Program-made: the position numbers and the translations under genes | Notes under the pieces: generated by a model | The model's database searches: none | The model's input: only the letters and a program-made list of their open reading frames with translations | What the model was told of the DNA's origin: nothing | NCBI GenBank assembly: GCA_002348705.1 | Contig: DEAU01000012.1 | Location: forward strand, 8,784 to 72,783 | Direction: 5' to 3' | Source of the DNA: Candidatus Neomicrothrix sp. UBA2974 | GTDB taxonomy: Bacteria; Actinomycetota; Acidimicrobiia; Acidimicrobiales; MedAcidi-G1 | Length of the DNA stretch: 64,000 bases | Part shown: positions 9,125-16,673 of the stretch, piece by piece | Layout of the letters: each line of letters opens with the position of its first letter | How positions within the stretch are numbered: position 1 is the first letter of the stretch

Positions 9125-10519
9125 TCAGAGTGGGGTGTTGTCATGTCGTCGTCGAGGGAGACGCTCTCGCTTGCCGACAAGTACTTCCAGGGCGGCTGCC
9201 ACCTCGGAGCGCGTATCGGCCGGATCGATCACCCGGTCGACTGAGCCTCGTTCCGCCGCAATGTAAGGGTTCAGAAGGCGGTCCTCGTAGGCAGAAGCCA
9301 AGCTTTCACGTTGAGCGTCATCGGCGTCTCGGTGGAGGATCTCCACTGCCCCCTTGGCTCCCATGACGGCGATTTCGGCCGATGGCCACGCCAGCATGAG
9401 GTCGTTGCCCATGTTGCGGGAGTCCATGACGATGTAGGCACCGCCGTAAGACTTTCGCAGCGTTACGCAGATACGAGGCACTGTGGCCCGGGCGTATGCG
9501 AAGGCCATCTGAGCCCCGTAGCGAATCATGCCCCGCCATTCGAGATCCTTCCCGGGGTAGAAGCCCGAGGTGTCAACAAAGGTCACCAACGGCAGGTTGA
9601 AGGCGTCGCAGAATGCCACAAACCGGCCACCTTTTTGTGACGCTGCGATATCGAGTGTGCCCGCTACAGACTGTGGCTGGTTGGCTACCAGACCTACCGG
9701 GCGGCCACCTACCGAGGCGAAGGCTGTTACCAGGTTGGTGGCCCAGTTGGCCCTTGGTTCAAGCAGATGCCCGTCGTCGGCGACTGCAGCCAAGACACCC
9801 CGGACGTCGTAGCTGCCAGTCGGGGTGTCAGGGATCAACTCGCCGGCCTCGGGAGTGGGTCGGTTGACCGAATCGGCGCATGCCCATCCGGTTGGGGCGA
9901 CGTCAGCATGGTCGGGCAGATAGCCAAGTAACTCGGCAATGAGGTTCTCAGCTTCTTCGCGGTTGCTTGCGATGAAATGGGCGACTCCGGAGGTGGCGCC
10001 GTGCATAGAGGTCCCTCCGAGACCCTCGTTCGAAATTTCCTCGCCGGTGAACTGGCGAACCATCTGGGGGCCGCTAACGAAGGCATAGGTCTCGTCGATC
10101 ATGACTACCAGGTCTGCTAGGCCGAGCAGCAGGGCAGGCCCGGACACGGTGGGGCCGGTCACGCTGAACACAATTGGGACGAGTCCGGAACAGGCGACGA
10201 ATTCCCGGGCCGCAGCGCCCCAGCCATGGACCGCTCCCACGCCCTCGTCGATGGCAGCACCGCTAGAGGCCATGAAGCACACCAGCGGAATTCTCTTCTC
10301 GCGGGCGGTTCGGGCGGCGATAGCCAGGTTTTCGCCATCCGCCGATCGCAGTGCTCCCCGGTTTTCGCCGCCGACCTCGGCGAACACGACGCGTCTGCCA
10401 GCAAACTCGCGCACTCCAAATGCCACTGATCCACCGGTCCGACTTCGGAGCCCTACCCCGTCACCAACGTTGACCGAAGCATCTTTGGGCACCGGTGCTA
10501 GGTCCGTGGGTTTGGTCAT
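9125..10519 (-). CDS. Acyl-CoA carboxylase carboxyltransferase subunit
   Basis: A 464-residue carboxyltransferase of the AccD/PccB type, made of two crotonase-like halves. The first half has GAAIDEGVGAVHGWG and VIDETYAFVSGPQMV with FTGEEISNEGLGG; the second has LVTFVDTSGFYPGKDLEW, ARATVPRICVTLRKSYGGAY and AVMGAKGAVEIL, the acyl-CoA and biotin site signatures. It transfers CO2 from biotin to an acyl-CoA. It is 50-80 residues shorter than typical PccB (~510-540), mainly at the N-terminus, and no biotin carboxylase subunit gene is near. Its ATG overlaps the stop of the LysR gene (ATGA), so it is read after that regulator. Substrate (acetyl-, propionyl- or other) is not deducible. Confidence 0.88.
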   Translation of the reverse strand: MTKPTDLAPVPKDASVNVGDGVGLRSRTGGSVAFGVREFAGRRVVFAEVGGENRGALRSADGENLAIAARTAREKRIPLVCFMASSGAAIDEGVGAVHGWGAAAREFVACSGLVPIVFSVTGPTVSGPALLLGLADLVVMIDETYAFVSGPQMVRQFTGEEISNEGLGGTSMHGATSGVAHFIASNREEAENLIAELLGYLPDHADVAPTGWACADSVNRPTPEAGELIPDTPTGSYDVRGVLAAVADDGHLLEPRANWATNLVTAFASVGGRPVGLVANQPQSVAGTLDIAASQKGGRFVAFCDAFNLPLVTFVDTSGFYPGKDLEWRGMIRYGAQMAFAYARATVPRICVTLRKSYGGAYIVMDSRNMGNDLMLAWPSAEIAVMGAKGAVEILHRDADDAQRESLASAYEDRLLNPYIAAERGSVDRVIDPADTRSEVAAALEVLVGKRERLPRRRHDNTPL

Positions 10520-11451
10520 CGGTCTAGCGTGACATGGATTCCGGGTTGCCGGGGGGCGATCTTGCGAATCACATCAGTGAGAACTTCGCGGGCTGCTTGC
10601 ACCGGCATCGATGGACTGGTCCGTCGGTTGCTGACTAGGCCCACCGATCTGCGTTTAAGGCCGTTCACGTGAACCATCGACCATTCGCCTTCGGGGTAAC
10701 CGGATACTGCGCTCGCCGGGAGGAGGGCAGGGGCATATCCCTGATGAGCTAGTGCGGCGAGCAGCCTTAGGCCGTCAACTTCGGCAGCTGCTTGGAGTTG
10801 GCGGCCAGATGAGGCAAGTTCCTGATCGAGAGCGTCGCGGAACGTGGTGCCCACCGGGGTGAGCATCACCTTGTAGTCGGCCAAGGTGGCGATGTCGATG
10901 CTTTCGACGCTGGCCAGGGTGTGGTCGATGGGCACTACAAGGATCCGCTCCTCGTCGAATAGCTCTTCGGAATTTATGCCTGCATCTAGAACCGGGCTGT
11001 TGACTATCGCCATGTCGAGGTCGCCATTGAGCACGCGCGGGACAAGTGTGGCGGTGGTGGCGTCGACCAAAACAGGTCGTAGGAGCGGGAATCGCTCGTC
11101 AAGCTCGCTTAGGAGAGGGGTGACCAGCCATCGACCTGTCGTGCCGATGCAGCCGATCCGTACTTCGCCGGAGATCTCGTTGCGCATCGATTCGATGTCG
11201 CTGGTGATTGCTTGCAACTCGGTGCGTATCCGCCGAGCGCGCTCTAGCACGGCTGCACCTTCCGCAGTTGGCTGCATGTTGTGACGGTCGATTAGGGCAA
11301 CGCCAAGTTCTTTCTCCAACTTGGCCACGTGGGTCGACACGTTCGATTGCACAGTGTGCAGAGCGCGGGCGGCCGCCGAGAAGCTGTGGTGTTCGGAGAC
11401 AGCGATGAGGTGGCTGAGCTGGCGAAGGTCCATCACGTTTAAGGATGCCAT
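10516..11451 (-). CDS. LysR-family transcriptional regulator
   Basis: A 311-residue LysR regulator. The N-terminal winged helix-turn-helix is clear (MDLRQLSHLIAVSEHHSFSA with AARALHTVQSNVSTHVAKLE next), followed by the LysR effector domain (EVRIGCIGTTGRWLVTPLL onwards). Start is ATG 11451; an internal ATG at 11433 (MDLRQ) is an alternative. The stop overlaps the carboxyltransferase start by four bases (ATGA), so regulator and enzyme share a transcript, while regulators of this family are more often divergent from their target. Upstream is a 132-bp divergent spacer to the membrane protein at 11584. Confidence 0.9.
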   Translation of the reverse strand: MASLNVMDLRQLSHLIAVSEHHSFSAAARALHTVQSNVSTHVAKLEKELGVALIDRHNMQPTAEGAAVLERARRIRTELQAITSDIESMRNEISGEVRIGCIGTTGRWLVTPLLSELDERFPLLRPVLVDATTATLVPRVLNGDLDMAIVNSPVLDAGINSEELFDEERILVVPIDHTLASVESIDIATLADYKVMLTPVGTTFRDALDQELASSGRQLQAAAEVDGLRLLAALAHQGYAPALLPASAVSGYPEGEWSMVHVNGLKRRSVGLVSNRRTSPSMPVQAAREVLTDVIRKIAPRQPGIHVTLDR

Positions 11452-11583
11452 TGAAAATGTCTATCGACTCCATTGATGGATCGCTTTCGATGGTCAATGT
11501 CTCATGTTTATGTCTCTGATTGTGCCTTCAGGCACCGTAGGGTCGGGCCAGACCGCCGACCGACGGAGCCGTAATTACCGAAA

Positions 11584-13074
11584 ATGGCGACCGCACTCTC
11601 CCTGCATCTTGGAGTCACGTCGGCTCACGCAGCCGTAGCCGTTGACGACCGTATTGACGTGCTGGCTCTGACCGAAAGTGCTGTCGACGTCCCGGCGCCT
11701 GACCCGACCGATGGGCGGGCTCTGGTCAGACTGCTGGTCGAAGCACACGCCCGGTGTCTAGGGGTGCTTGACGTAGTTCCCGACCATCTGATTCTGGTCC
11801 GGCCAGACGGCGCTTCGGCGGTCGACCCGATTCTGATCGAAGCGGCAAGGCGGGCCAAGGTTCCCAGTCCGGTAATCCTCTCGGAGGCCCGTGCGGTGGC
11901 TGCCCTTGCTGCACATGGTCCAGTCGGTGTGGCCGGCGACCTGATGCCGGCTCTCGGAGGGACTTTCTGGCACCGCAGCGGCGACGCGCCGACTGACCCA
12001 AAGCCGATTGTGACCAGGGCTGATCTGGGTGCGGGAGCGGTTGGGCCAGATCGGCTCCCACCGGCCCCGTCTGTTGTCGCCGTTGGCCCCCGGACCGTAT
12101 TCGAGGAAGTAGTAGTTCCGACTAGGCGTCGGAGGGGCCTGCCTACGCCGGTTCTTGCCGTCGTGGCCGTTTTGGTAGTAGGAACCCTCGCCGCACTGCT
12201 CCTTTTCGGTAACGACGAGCAGCCCATCAGCCCGGTTCCGAGCGCGACAACTACTCCGTTGCCGACAACGACTGTTCCGTCGCCAACCGTTGCACCGACG
12301 ACCGCCCTACCGACGACCGTCATTCCGTCTACGACGGCGGTCCCTTCGACAGCGCCACCAACGACGACTGTCCCCGTTTCCACGACAGAGACCCTCTCCG
12401 ATACCACCGAGGAAGCGCCTGATGCCTCATTGTCGGAAGCCGACGAAGATCTAGAAGCGAGTGAGGACTCGGAGGTTTCAAGCCTTGTCGACGAGTCGGC
12501 GGATACTTCGACCGTCGGCTCGTCGACTGTGGTTTCTCCCACGACCGTCGTTCCAAGTCTCGGCCGAGTCACCCTTTCGGGGGTGGGGCTTACGATCGAT
12601 GCAGCGTCGGCCGAAGAGGTCCTTGTTGCGTTTGGTGACGCTGCTGGGGGAGTGGTCGACGACTTATCAAGGGCAATGGGTGAAGCTGTGGGTGATAGCG
12701 GATGGGGGGCTGACGCAGCGTGTGAGTCGGCAGAGGTCAGGCGCCTGTTCTGGAGCGGCCTTGAGGTCGTGTTGGTTCGCGATGGACCGGAGGCTGAAGG
12801 TCAACTTGCCCAGTGGCACTTGTCTGGGCGCGATTCAACCGAGACTTCTCTATGGACTCTGGAACGCATCGGCATTGGCTCGACGGTTGCCGACCTGCGC
12901 GCAGCCCATCCGGCGGTGTCGCTGGACCAACCAGATGAGCGCGATCCGGCCGGCCGGTTTGATAGCGAGCCTGTGCTTGGTGACGGCATTCGCGGAGCAG
13001 TGCATCGCATCTCCGATTCGGGGCGAGTGCTTCTGATGTGGGCCGGAGAGGCCTGTCAAAGGTGGACCGACTGA
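11584..13074 (+). CDS. Single-pass membrane protein with Thr/Pro-rich linker, unknown function
   Basis: Not recognised. The 496 residues divide into an N-terminal cytoplasmic-looking domain (1-~180; LSLHLGVTSAHAAVAVDD resembles the start of an actin/Hsp70-type fold), a basic stop (RRRRG), one membrane helix at about 188-208, a low-complexity Thr/Ser/Pro-rich linker (~213-270, repeats of TTVPS/PTT) that turns acidic (~270-330), and a C-terminal extracytoplasmic domain (~345-496) with WTLERIGIGSTVADLRAAHP, a pattern also seen in putative exported domains. The layout resembles actinobacterial cell-envelope sensor or anchoring proteins. Frame and codon use are consistent throughout. The antisense 315-codon frame here is a low-complexity shadow. 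Confidence 0.7.
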   Translation: MATALSLHLGVTSAHAAVAVDDRIDVLALTESAVDVPAPDPTDGRALVRLLVEAHARCLGVLDVVPDHLILVRPDGASAVDPILIEAARRAKVPSPVILSEARAVAALAAHGPVGVAGDLMPALGGTFWHRSGDAPTDPKPIVTRADLGAGAVGPDRLPPAPSVVAVGPRTVFEEVVVPTRRRRGLPTPVLAVVAVLVVGTLAALLLFGNDEQPISPVPSATTTPLPTTTVPSPTVAPTTALPTTVIPSTTAVPSTAPPTTTVPVSTTETLSDTTEEAPDASLSEADEDLEASEDSEVSSLVDESADTSTVGSSTVVSPTTVVPSLGRVTLSGVGLTIDAASAEEVLVAFGDAAGGVVDDLSRAMGEAVGDSGWGADAACESAEVRRLFWSGLEVVLVRDGPEAEGQLAQWHLSGRDSTETSLWTLERIGIGSTVADLRAAHPAVSLDQPDERDPAGRFDSEPVLGDGIRGAVHRISDSGRVLLMWAGEACQRWTD

Positions 13075-13080
13075 TTCAGC

Positions 13081-13986
13081 TCAGTTGAGTTGGGTGACTT
13101 CGGCTAAGGCGGACGTTAGGGCTGGAACGAAGAGGTCGGGTCGGGCCAGACAGGCGGCATGATCGGCGTGTACCTCGTGCAAGGTGGCTGCTGGAAGTTG
13201 TTCGGCCAGAGCGATCTGACGGTCGGTGTGTACGACGTCGTCAAACAGACAGGCCACAACAGCGTGGGGTACGTCAACCGATTGCAACAGTTCCCGGCCA
13301 TCGAAACGACCTAGGTCGACTCCAGTAGAGAGAACGCTGGAAAGGATCCCAGCTCGAATCTCTCGCCAGGCCCACCGGTCGAGATCGGGATTGGACAGGC
13401 CGGAAGCCGATCCAGCCCGTCGGTCGCCAAACCACCGAGCCAATCGCCAGGCTGCGCTACTAGCGCCGACAGCCTCCATGAGACGGGCCGGTCGGATCCC
13501 TTGCTCAATTGAGCGAAAGTCCCTCCGGTCGTCAGCGGTAACTGCAAAGGCCGCGGCCGTGGCGCACAAAACCAGTCCGTCGACTACTGAGGGGTGCCTT
13601 CGCCACAAAGCTTGGGCTACCGCACCGCCCATCGAATACCCAACTACCACGGCGCTTTCGATGTTGAGTGCAGTTGCCACGGCAGCAGCGTCATCGGCAA
13701 GGTCGTCGATTCCTGCGTCCCGACCGGTTCGAAGGCCTCGCTGCCCATGGCCCCGCTGGTCCCAGGTCACAACCCGGTGTCGTTTGGTCAGAGGTCCGTA
13801 GGCCGTGCACCAGTTCAGGTCTGCGCTAGCGGTCCATCCGTGGAGGAGTAGAACGGGGGGCAGGTTTCCGTCGGTTCCGGAATCACGGACCTCGAGCGGA
13901 CCAAGCCCCGGGAGTTCGATGGTGCGACGGGGCGGTCCATCGAACTGTGGTACCCGACCCGCTAGGAGGTTGGGTTCCACAGTCAT
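13081..13986 (-). CDS. Alpha/beta hydrolase
   Basis: A 301-residue alpha/beta-hydrolase. The oxyanion-hole motif is LLLHGWTASADLNW, the nucleophile elbow VVGYSMGGAVAQALW (G-x-S-x-G), and the catalytic His is probably in VHADHAACLARPDLF near the C-terminus. Proteins like this hydrolyse esters, lactones or epoxides in the cytosol. The start ATG at 13986 overlaps the greA stop by four bases, so it is translated from the greA message. It converges on the membrane protein gene at 13074 with a 6-bp gap. Substrate unknown. Confidence 0.88.
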   Translation of the reverse strand: MTVEPNLLAGRVPQFDGPPRRTIELPGLGPLEVRDSGTDGNLPPVLLLHGWTASADLNWCTAYGPLTKRHRVVTWDQRGHGQRGLRTGRDAGIDDLADDAAAVATALNIESAVVVGYSMGGAVAQALWRRHPSVVDGLVLCATAAAFAVTADDRRDFRSIEQGIRPARLMEAVGASSAAWRLARWFGDRRAGSASGLSNPDLDRWAWREIRAGILSSVLSTGVDLGRFDGRELLQSVDVPHAVVACLFDDVVHTDRQIALAEQLPAATLHEVHADHAACLARPDLFVPALTSALAEVTQLN

Positions 13987-14456
13987 CGCTCGATGGCTAC
14001 GACCTTGGCAGCCAGAGTTCCTCCTGGCGCCTCGAACGACACGGAGTCGCCTACCGAAGTACCAAGCAGTGCTTCGCCGAGCGGGGAACCGGGGGAAACC
14101 ACAAGAACATCATCGCGGTGCTCCTCGATCGAGCCAACCAACATCCGCTCTGGTTCGTCATCGCCCTCATAGATCACCGATACCACCATGCCGGTCGCCA
14201 CCACGTTGGGATCGCCATCCGGCACCGCAACGATCTCAGCCTTCTCAAGGATGCTCCCAAGGTGGAGAATCCGTCCTTCCATCTTTCCCTGCTCCTCCTT
14301 CGCAGCGTGGTAGTCGCCGTTCTCCGAGAGATCGCCAAGTTCGCGGGCAGCCTCGATCTTCCTAGCGATTTCGATCCGACCACGAGTAGTGAGGTCTTCA
14401 AACTCGGCGGCGAGCCGGTCATAGGCCTCCTGGGAAAGTTGCTGTGCCTCGGGCAT
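13983..14456 (-). CDS. greA: Transcription elongation factor GreA
   Basis: A 157-residue GreA, the usual length. The N-terminal coiled coil begins MPEAQQLSQEAYDRLAAEFE, with the RGRIEIARKIEAARELGDLS and AAKEEQGKMEGRI segments that reach into the RNA polymerase secondary channel; the C-terminal FKBP-like domain contains SPLGEALLGTSVGDSVSFEAP. It rescues backtracked RNA polymerase by stimulating transcript cleavage. The start has no Shine-Dalgarno, but a TACCCT box on the minus strand (14468-14463) ends 6 nt before the ATG, typical of a leaderless actinobacterial mRNA. Confidence 0.95.
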   Translation of the reverse strand: MPEAQQLSQEAYDRLAAEFEDLTTRGRIEIARKIEAARELGDLSENGDYHAAKEEQGKMEGRILHLGSILEKAEIVAVPDGDPNVVATGMVVSVIYEGDDEPERMLVGSIEEHRDDVLVVSPGSPLGEALLGTSVGDSVSFEAPGGTLAAKVVAIER

Positions 14457-14518
14457 CCCCAGAGGGTAGTCAGCGACTTGGCGTCTCCGGACGGTTGCGA
14501 TATTGGACGGGTAACCGT

Positions 14519-14549
14519 TTGACCGGCTGCGATCGGCACGCGTTAGACT
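14519..14549 (+). promoter_or_regulatory. Probable promoter of the leader peptide / leuB operon
   Basis: A TTGACC -35 (14519-14524) and a TAGACT -10 (14544-14549) are spaced 19 bp. Transcription would begin near 14556, at or next to the GTG of the leader peptide at 14557, giving a leaderless transcript. Spacing is slightly long; the TTAGAC register gives 18 bp. Confidence 0.5.
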
Positions 14550-14556
14550 CGTCTTT

Positions 14557-14592
14557 GTGAACTATCAGTACCGGGTGATCATTATTCGCTAG
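14557..14592 (+). CDS. Branched-chain amino acid leader peptide
   Basis: An 11-codon open frame starting GTG and ending TAG encodes MNYQYRVIIIR. The Val-Ile-Ile-Ile run in so short a peptide, directly before a multi-hairpin attenuator and a leuB-ilvE-cimA operon, is the hallmark of ribosome-mediated attenuation: ribosome stalling at these codons under Ile/Val shortage would prevent terminator formation. The peptide has no function of its own. The start probably lies at the 5' end of the mRNA (see promoter at 14519-14549). The 11-residue length is shorter than enterobacterial leaders but similar to actinobacterial ones. Confidence 0.85.
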   Translation: MNYQYRVIIIR

Positions 14593-14644
14593 CGCACATC
14601 GACCCGGTGTGCGCCCGACCGTCCACCTCGGTGGGCGGTTTTTT
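14570..14644 (+). terminator. Attenuator: alternative hairpins and intrinsic terminator before leuB
   Basis: Three competing structures are visible. ACCGGGT (14570-14576, inside the leader codons) pairs perfectly with ACCCGGT (14602-14608). GCGCACA (14592-14598) pairs with TGTGCGC (14608-14614). CCGTCCAC (14619-14626) pairs with GTGGGCGG (14631-14638) around a CTCG loop and is followed by TTTTTT (14639-14644), a complete intrinsic terminator. The terminator sits 38 bp before the leuB start. Mutually exclusive pairing of the first segment and the middle hairpin fits control by ribosome position on the Ile codons. Confidence 0.85.
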
Positions 14645-14682
14645 CATTTCCGACCGCCTTTCCCAATCGCAGGAGCCCAATC

Positions 14683-15663
14683 ATGGCGCATCGCATCGGC
14701 ATCATCGGGGGCGATGGCATCGGCCCGGAGGTCATTGCTGAAGGCTTGAAGGTCATCAAGAGTGCCGGCGTGGATCTCGATACGGTCGATTATGACCTCG
14801 GAGGAGGCCGCTACGGACGGGATGGCACAGTTCTTCCCGACTCAGTGCTGGACGAGTGGCGGGAACTGGACGCCCTTTACCTAGGAGCGGTGGGTGCGCC
14901 CGAGGTACCGCCGGGTCTGATCGAGCGGGGTTTACTTCTGAAGATGCGCTTTGCCCTCGACCTCTACGTCAATCTGCGCCCATTCGTCTATCCATCTGCC
15001 AGCATTGATTTCGCGGTGGTGCGAGAGAACACGGAGGGCACATACGCGGGCGAGGGCGGCTTTCTAAGGAATGGCACGCCGCATGAGGTTGCCACTCAAG
15101 GTTCCGTCAATACTAGATATGGCGTTGAGCGGGCCATCCGCTACTCGTTTGATCTGGCTATGCAACGACGTCGCCACCTCACACTGGTTCACAAGACCAA
15201 CGTGCTGACCTTCTCAGGAGACCTTTGGGAGCGAACGTTCGATGAGGTTTCCGCTGAATACCCGGAGGTTGAGACGTCCTACAACCACGTCGACGCAGCC
15301 TGTATCTACTTCGTGCAGTCACCCGAGCAATACGACGTCATTGTCACTGACAATCTATTCGGCGACATCCTCACCGACCTAGGTGGTGCCGTGTCGGGGG
15401 GGATTGGCTTGGCCTCGTCGGCCAACCTCAACCCCGATCGCACCGGACCATCGATGTTTGAGCCGGTCCATGGTTCGGCGCCCGACATCGCTGGACAGGG
15501 CGTCGCCAACCCTAAGGCGGCCATCCTGTCCGGCGCCATGATGCTGGACTTCCTTGGAGAGTCTGCCGCAGCACAGCGAATTGAGAGGGCCTGTGCCGAC
15601 CCGGTGACCGACGTCAAGGGGACGGTGGCAATTGGTGACGCCGTTGCCCAATTGGTCGCCTGA
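14683..15663 (+). CDS. leuB: 3-Isopropylmalate dehydrogenase
   Basis: A 326-residue beta-decarboxylating dehydrogenase of the actinobacterial LeuB type. It has GIIGGDGIGPEVIAEG, the substrate-specific region LLKMRFALDLYVNLRPF, VVRENTEGTYAG with the catalytic Tyr region, VHKTNVLTFSGDLW with the catalytic Lys, the metal-binding DNLFGDILTDLGG, and FEPVHGSAPDIAGQG at the NAD site. It oxidatively decarboxylates 3-isopropylmalate to 2-oxoisocaproate for leucine; next to cimA it would also act on 3-methylmalate to give 2-oxobutyrate for isoleucine. A Shine-Dalgarno AGGAG precedes ATG 14683. First structural gene after the attenuator. Confidence 0.93.
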   Translation: MAHRIGIIGGDGIGPEVIAEGLKVIKSAGVDLDTVDYDLGGGRYGRDGTVLPDSVLDEWRELDALYLGAVGAPEVPPGLIERGLLLKMRFALDLYVNLRPFVYPSASIDFAVVRENTEGTYAGEGGFLRNGTPHEVATQGSVNTRYGVERAIRYSFDLAMQRRRHLTLVHKTNVLTFSGDLWERTFDEVSAEYPEVETSYNHVDAACIYFVQSPEQYDVIVTDNLFGDILTDLGGAVSGGIGLASSANLNPDRTGPSMFEPVHGSAPDIAGQGVANPKAAILSGAMMLDFLGESAAAQRIERACADPVTDVKGTVAIGDAVAQLVA

Positions 15664-15755
15664 CCTAGGGGTCTGCCTGAGGACTGCTCCCACCTGTCGA
15701 CATGTCCGAACGAAAAATCAACTGGCAAGTTCGAGAGAAATAGCGAGGAATTGAG

Positions 15756-16673
15756 ATGCCGATCGAGAAGTCGTCCAAGATATGGATGAACGGCGAACTG
15801 GTGGACTGGGACGATGCCAAGGTCCACGTGCTTACCCACACCCTTCATTACGGAAACGGCGTTTTCGAGGGCATCCGCGCCTATGAGACAGAGCGCGGCC
15901 CTGCCGTATTCCGCCTTCGGGAACACATCGAGCGCCTATTCCGGTCGGCCAAGATTCTCTTTCTCGAGATTCCTTATACCGTCGACGATCTGGTAGCGGC
16001 CACCCTCGAGACTGTGCGGGCTAATGGCCACCGTTCGTGCTATATCCGTCCACTTGTCTACCTTGGCTACGGCGAGATGGGCCTCAATCCCCTGGCGTGC
16101 ACCGTGGACGTCTCCATCGCCACCTGGCCATGGGGCACCTATCTCGGTGAAGAAGGTCTGGCCAAAGGTGTCGACATGATGATCTCGTCTTGGCAGCGCC
16201 ACGACCCGAACGCGATGCCGCCGGCAGCTAAGGGGTGCGGGCACTACATCAACTCGCAGATGGCAAAGGTGCAGGCCGTCAAGTCGGGTTATGACGAGGC
16301 GATTCTTCTGTCACCGCAGGGATACGTCTCAGAGTGCACGGGCGAAAATCTGTTTGTGGTCCGGGAGGGGACAGTTGTCACCCCTCCGACCAGTGCAGGT
16401 GCGCTTGAGGGGATCACTCAGGATGCTGTTCGCCGTATTGCCGGTGACTTAGGTATTTCCTACGAACAGGGCAACATCCTGCGCAGCGACCTCTACACGG
16501 CTGACGAGGCCTTCCTTTCGGGGACGGCAGCAGAGGTGGTGCCGATTCGTTCAGTGGATGACCGGGTCATCGGCGACCCCGGTCCTGTCACTCGTCAGAT
16601 CCAAGAGGTCTTCTTTGCGGCTGTTCGCGGCGAGCGTCCCGAATATGCAGACTGGAACGAACATGTCGACTGA
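15756..16673 (+). CDS. ilvE: Branched-chain amino acid aminotransferase (class IV)
   Basis: A 305-residue fold-type IV PLP aminotransferase. It has HTLHYGNGVFEGIRAYET near residue 30, the IRPLVYLGYGEMGLNP region, the PLP lysine in AAKGCGHYINSQMAK, ECTGENLFVV and LEGITQDAVRRIA. It transfers an amino group between glutamate and the branched-chain 2-oxo acids, the final step of Leu, Ile and Val synthesis. It sits 92 bp after leuB and its last codons overlap the cimA start by 11 bp, consistent with one operon under the upstream attenuator. Confidence 0.93.
   Translation: MPIEKSSKIWMNGELVDWDDAKVHVLTHTLHYGNGVFEGIRAYETERGPAVFRLREHIERLFRSAKILFLEIPYTVDDLVAATLETVRANGHRSCYIRPLVYLGYGEMGLNPLACTVDVSIATWPWGTYLGEEGLAKGVDMMISSWQRHDPNAMPPAAKGCGHYINSQMAKVQAVKSGYDEAILLSPQGYVSECTGENLFVVREGTVVTPPTSAGALEGITQDAVRRIAGDLGISYEQGNILRSDLYTADEAFLSGTAAEVVPIRSVDDRVIGDPGPVTRQIQEVFFAAVRGERPEYADWNEHVD

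Noticed and set aside
11625..12572. 315-codon frame on the minus strand inside the membrane protein gene
   Set aside because: Low-complexity Ser/Thr/Val/Gly composition mirrors the Thr/Pro repeats of the plus-strand gene; no domain and no start signal.
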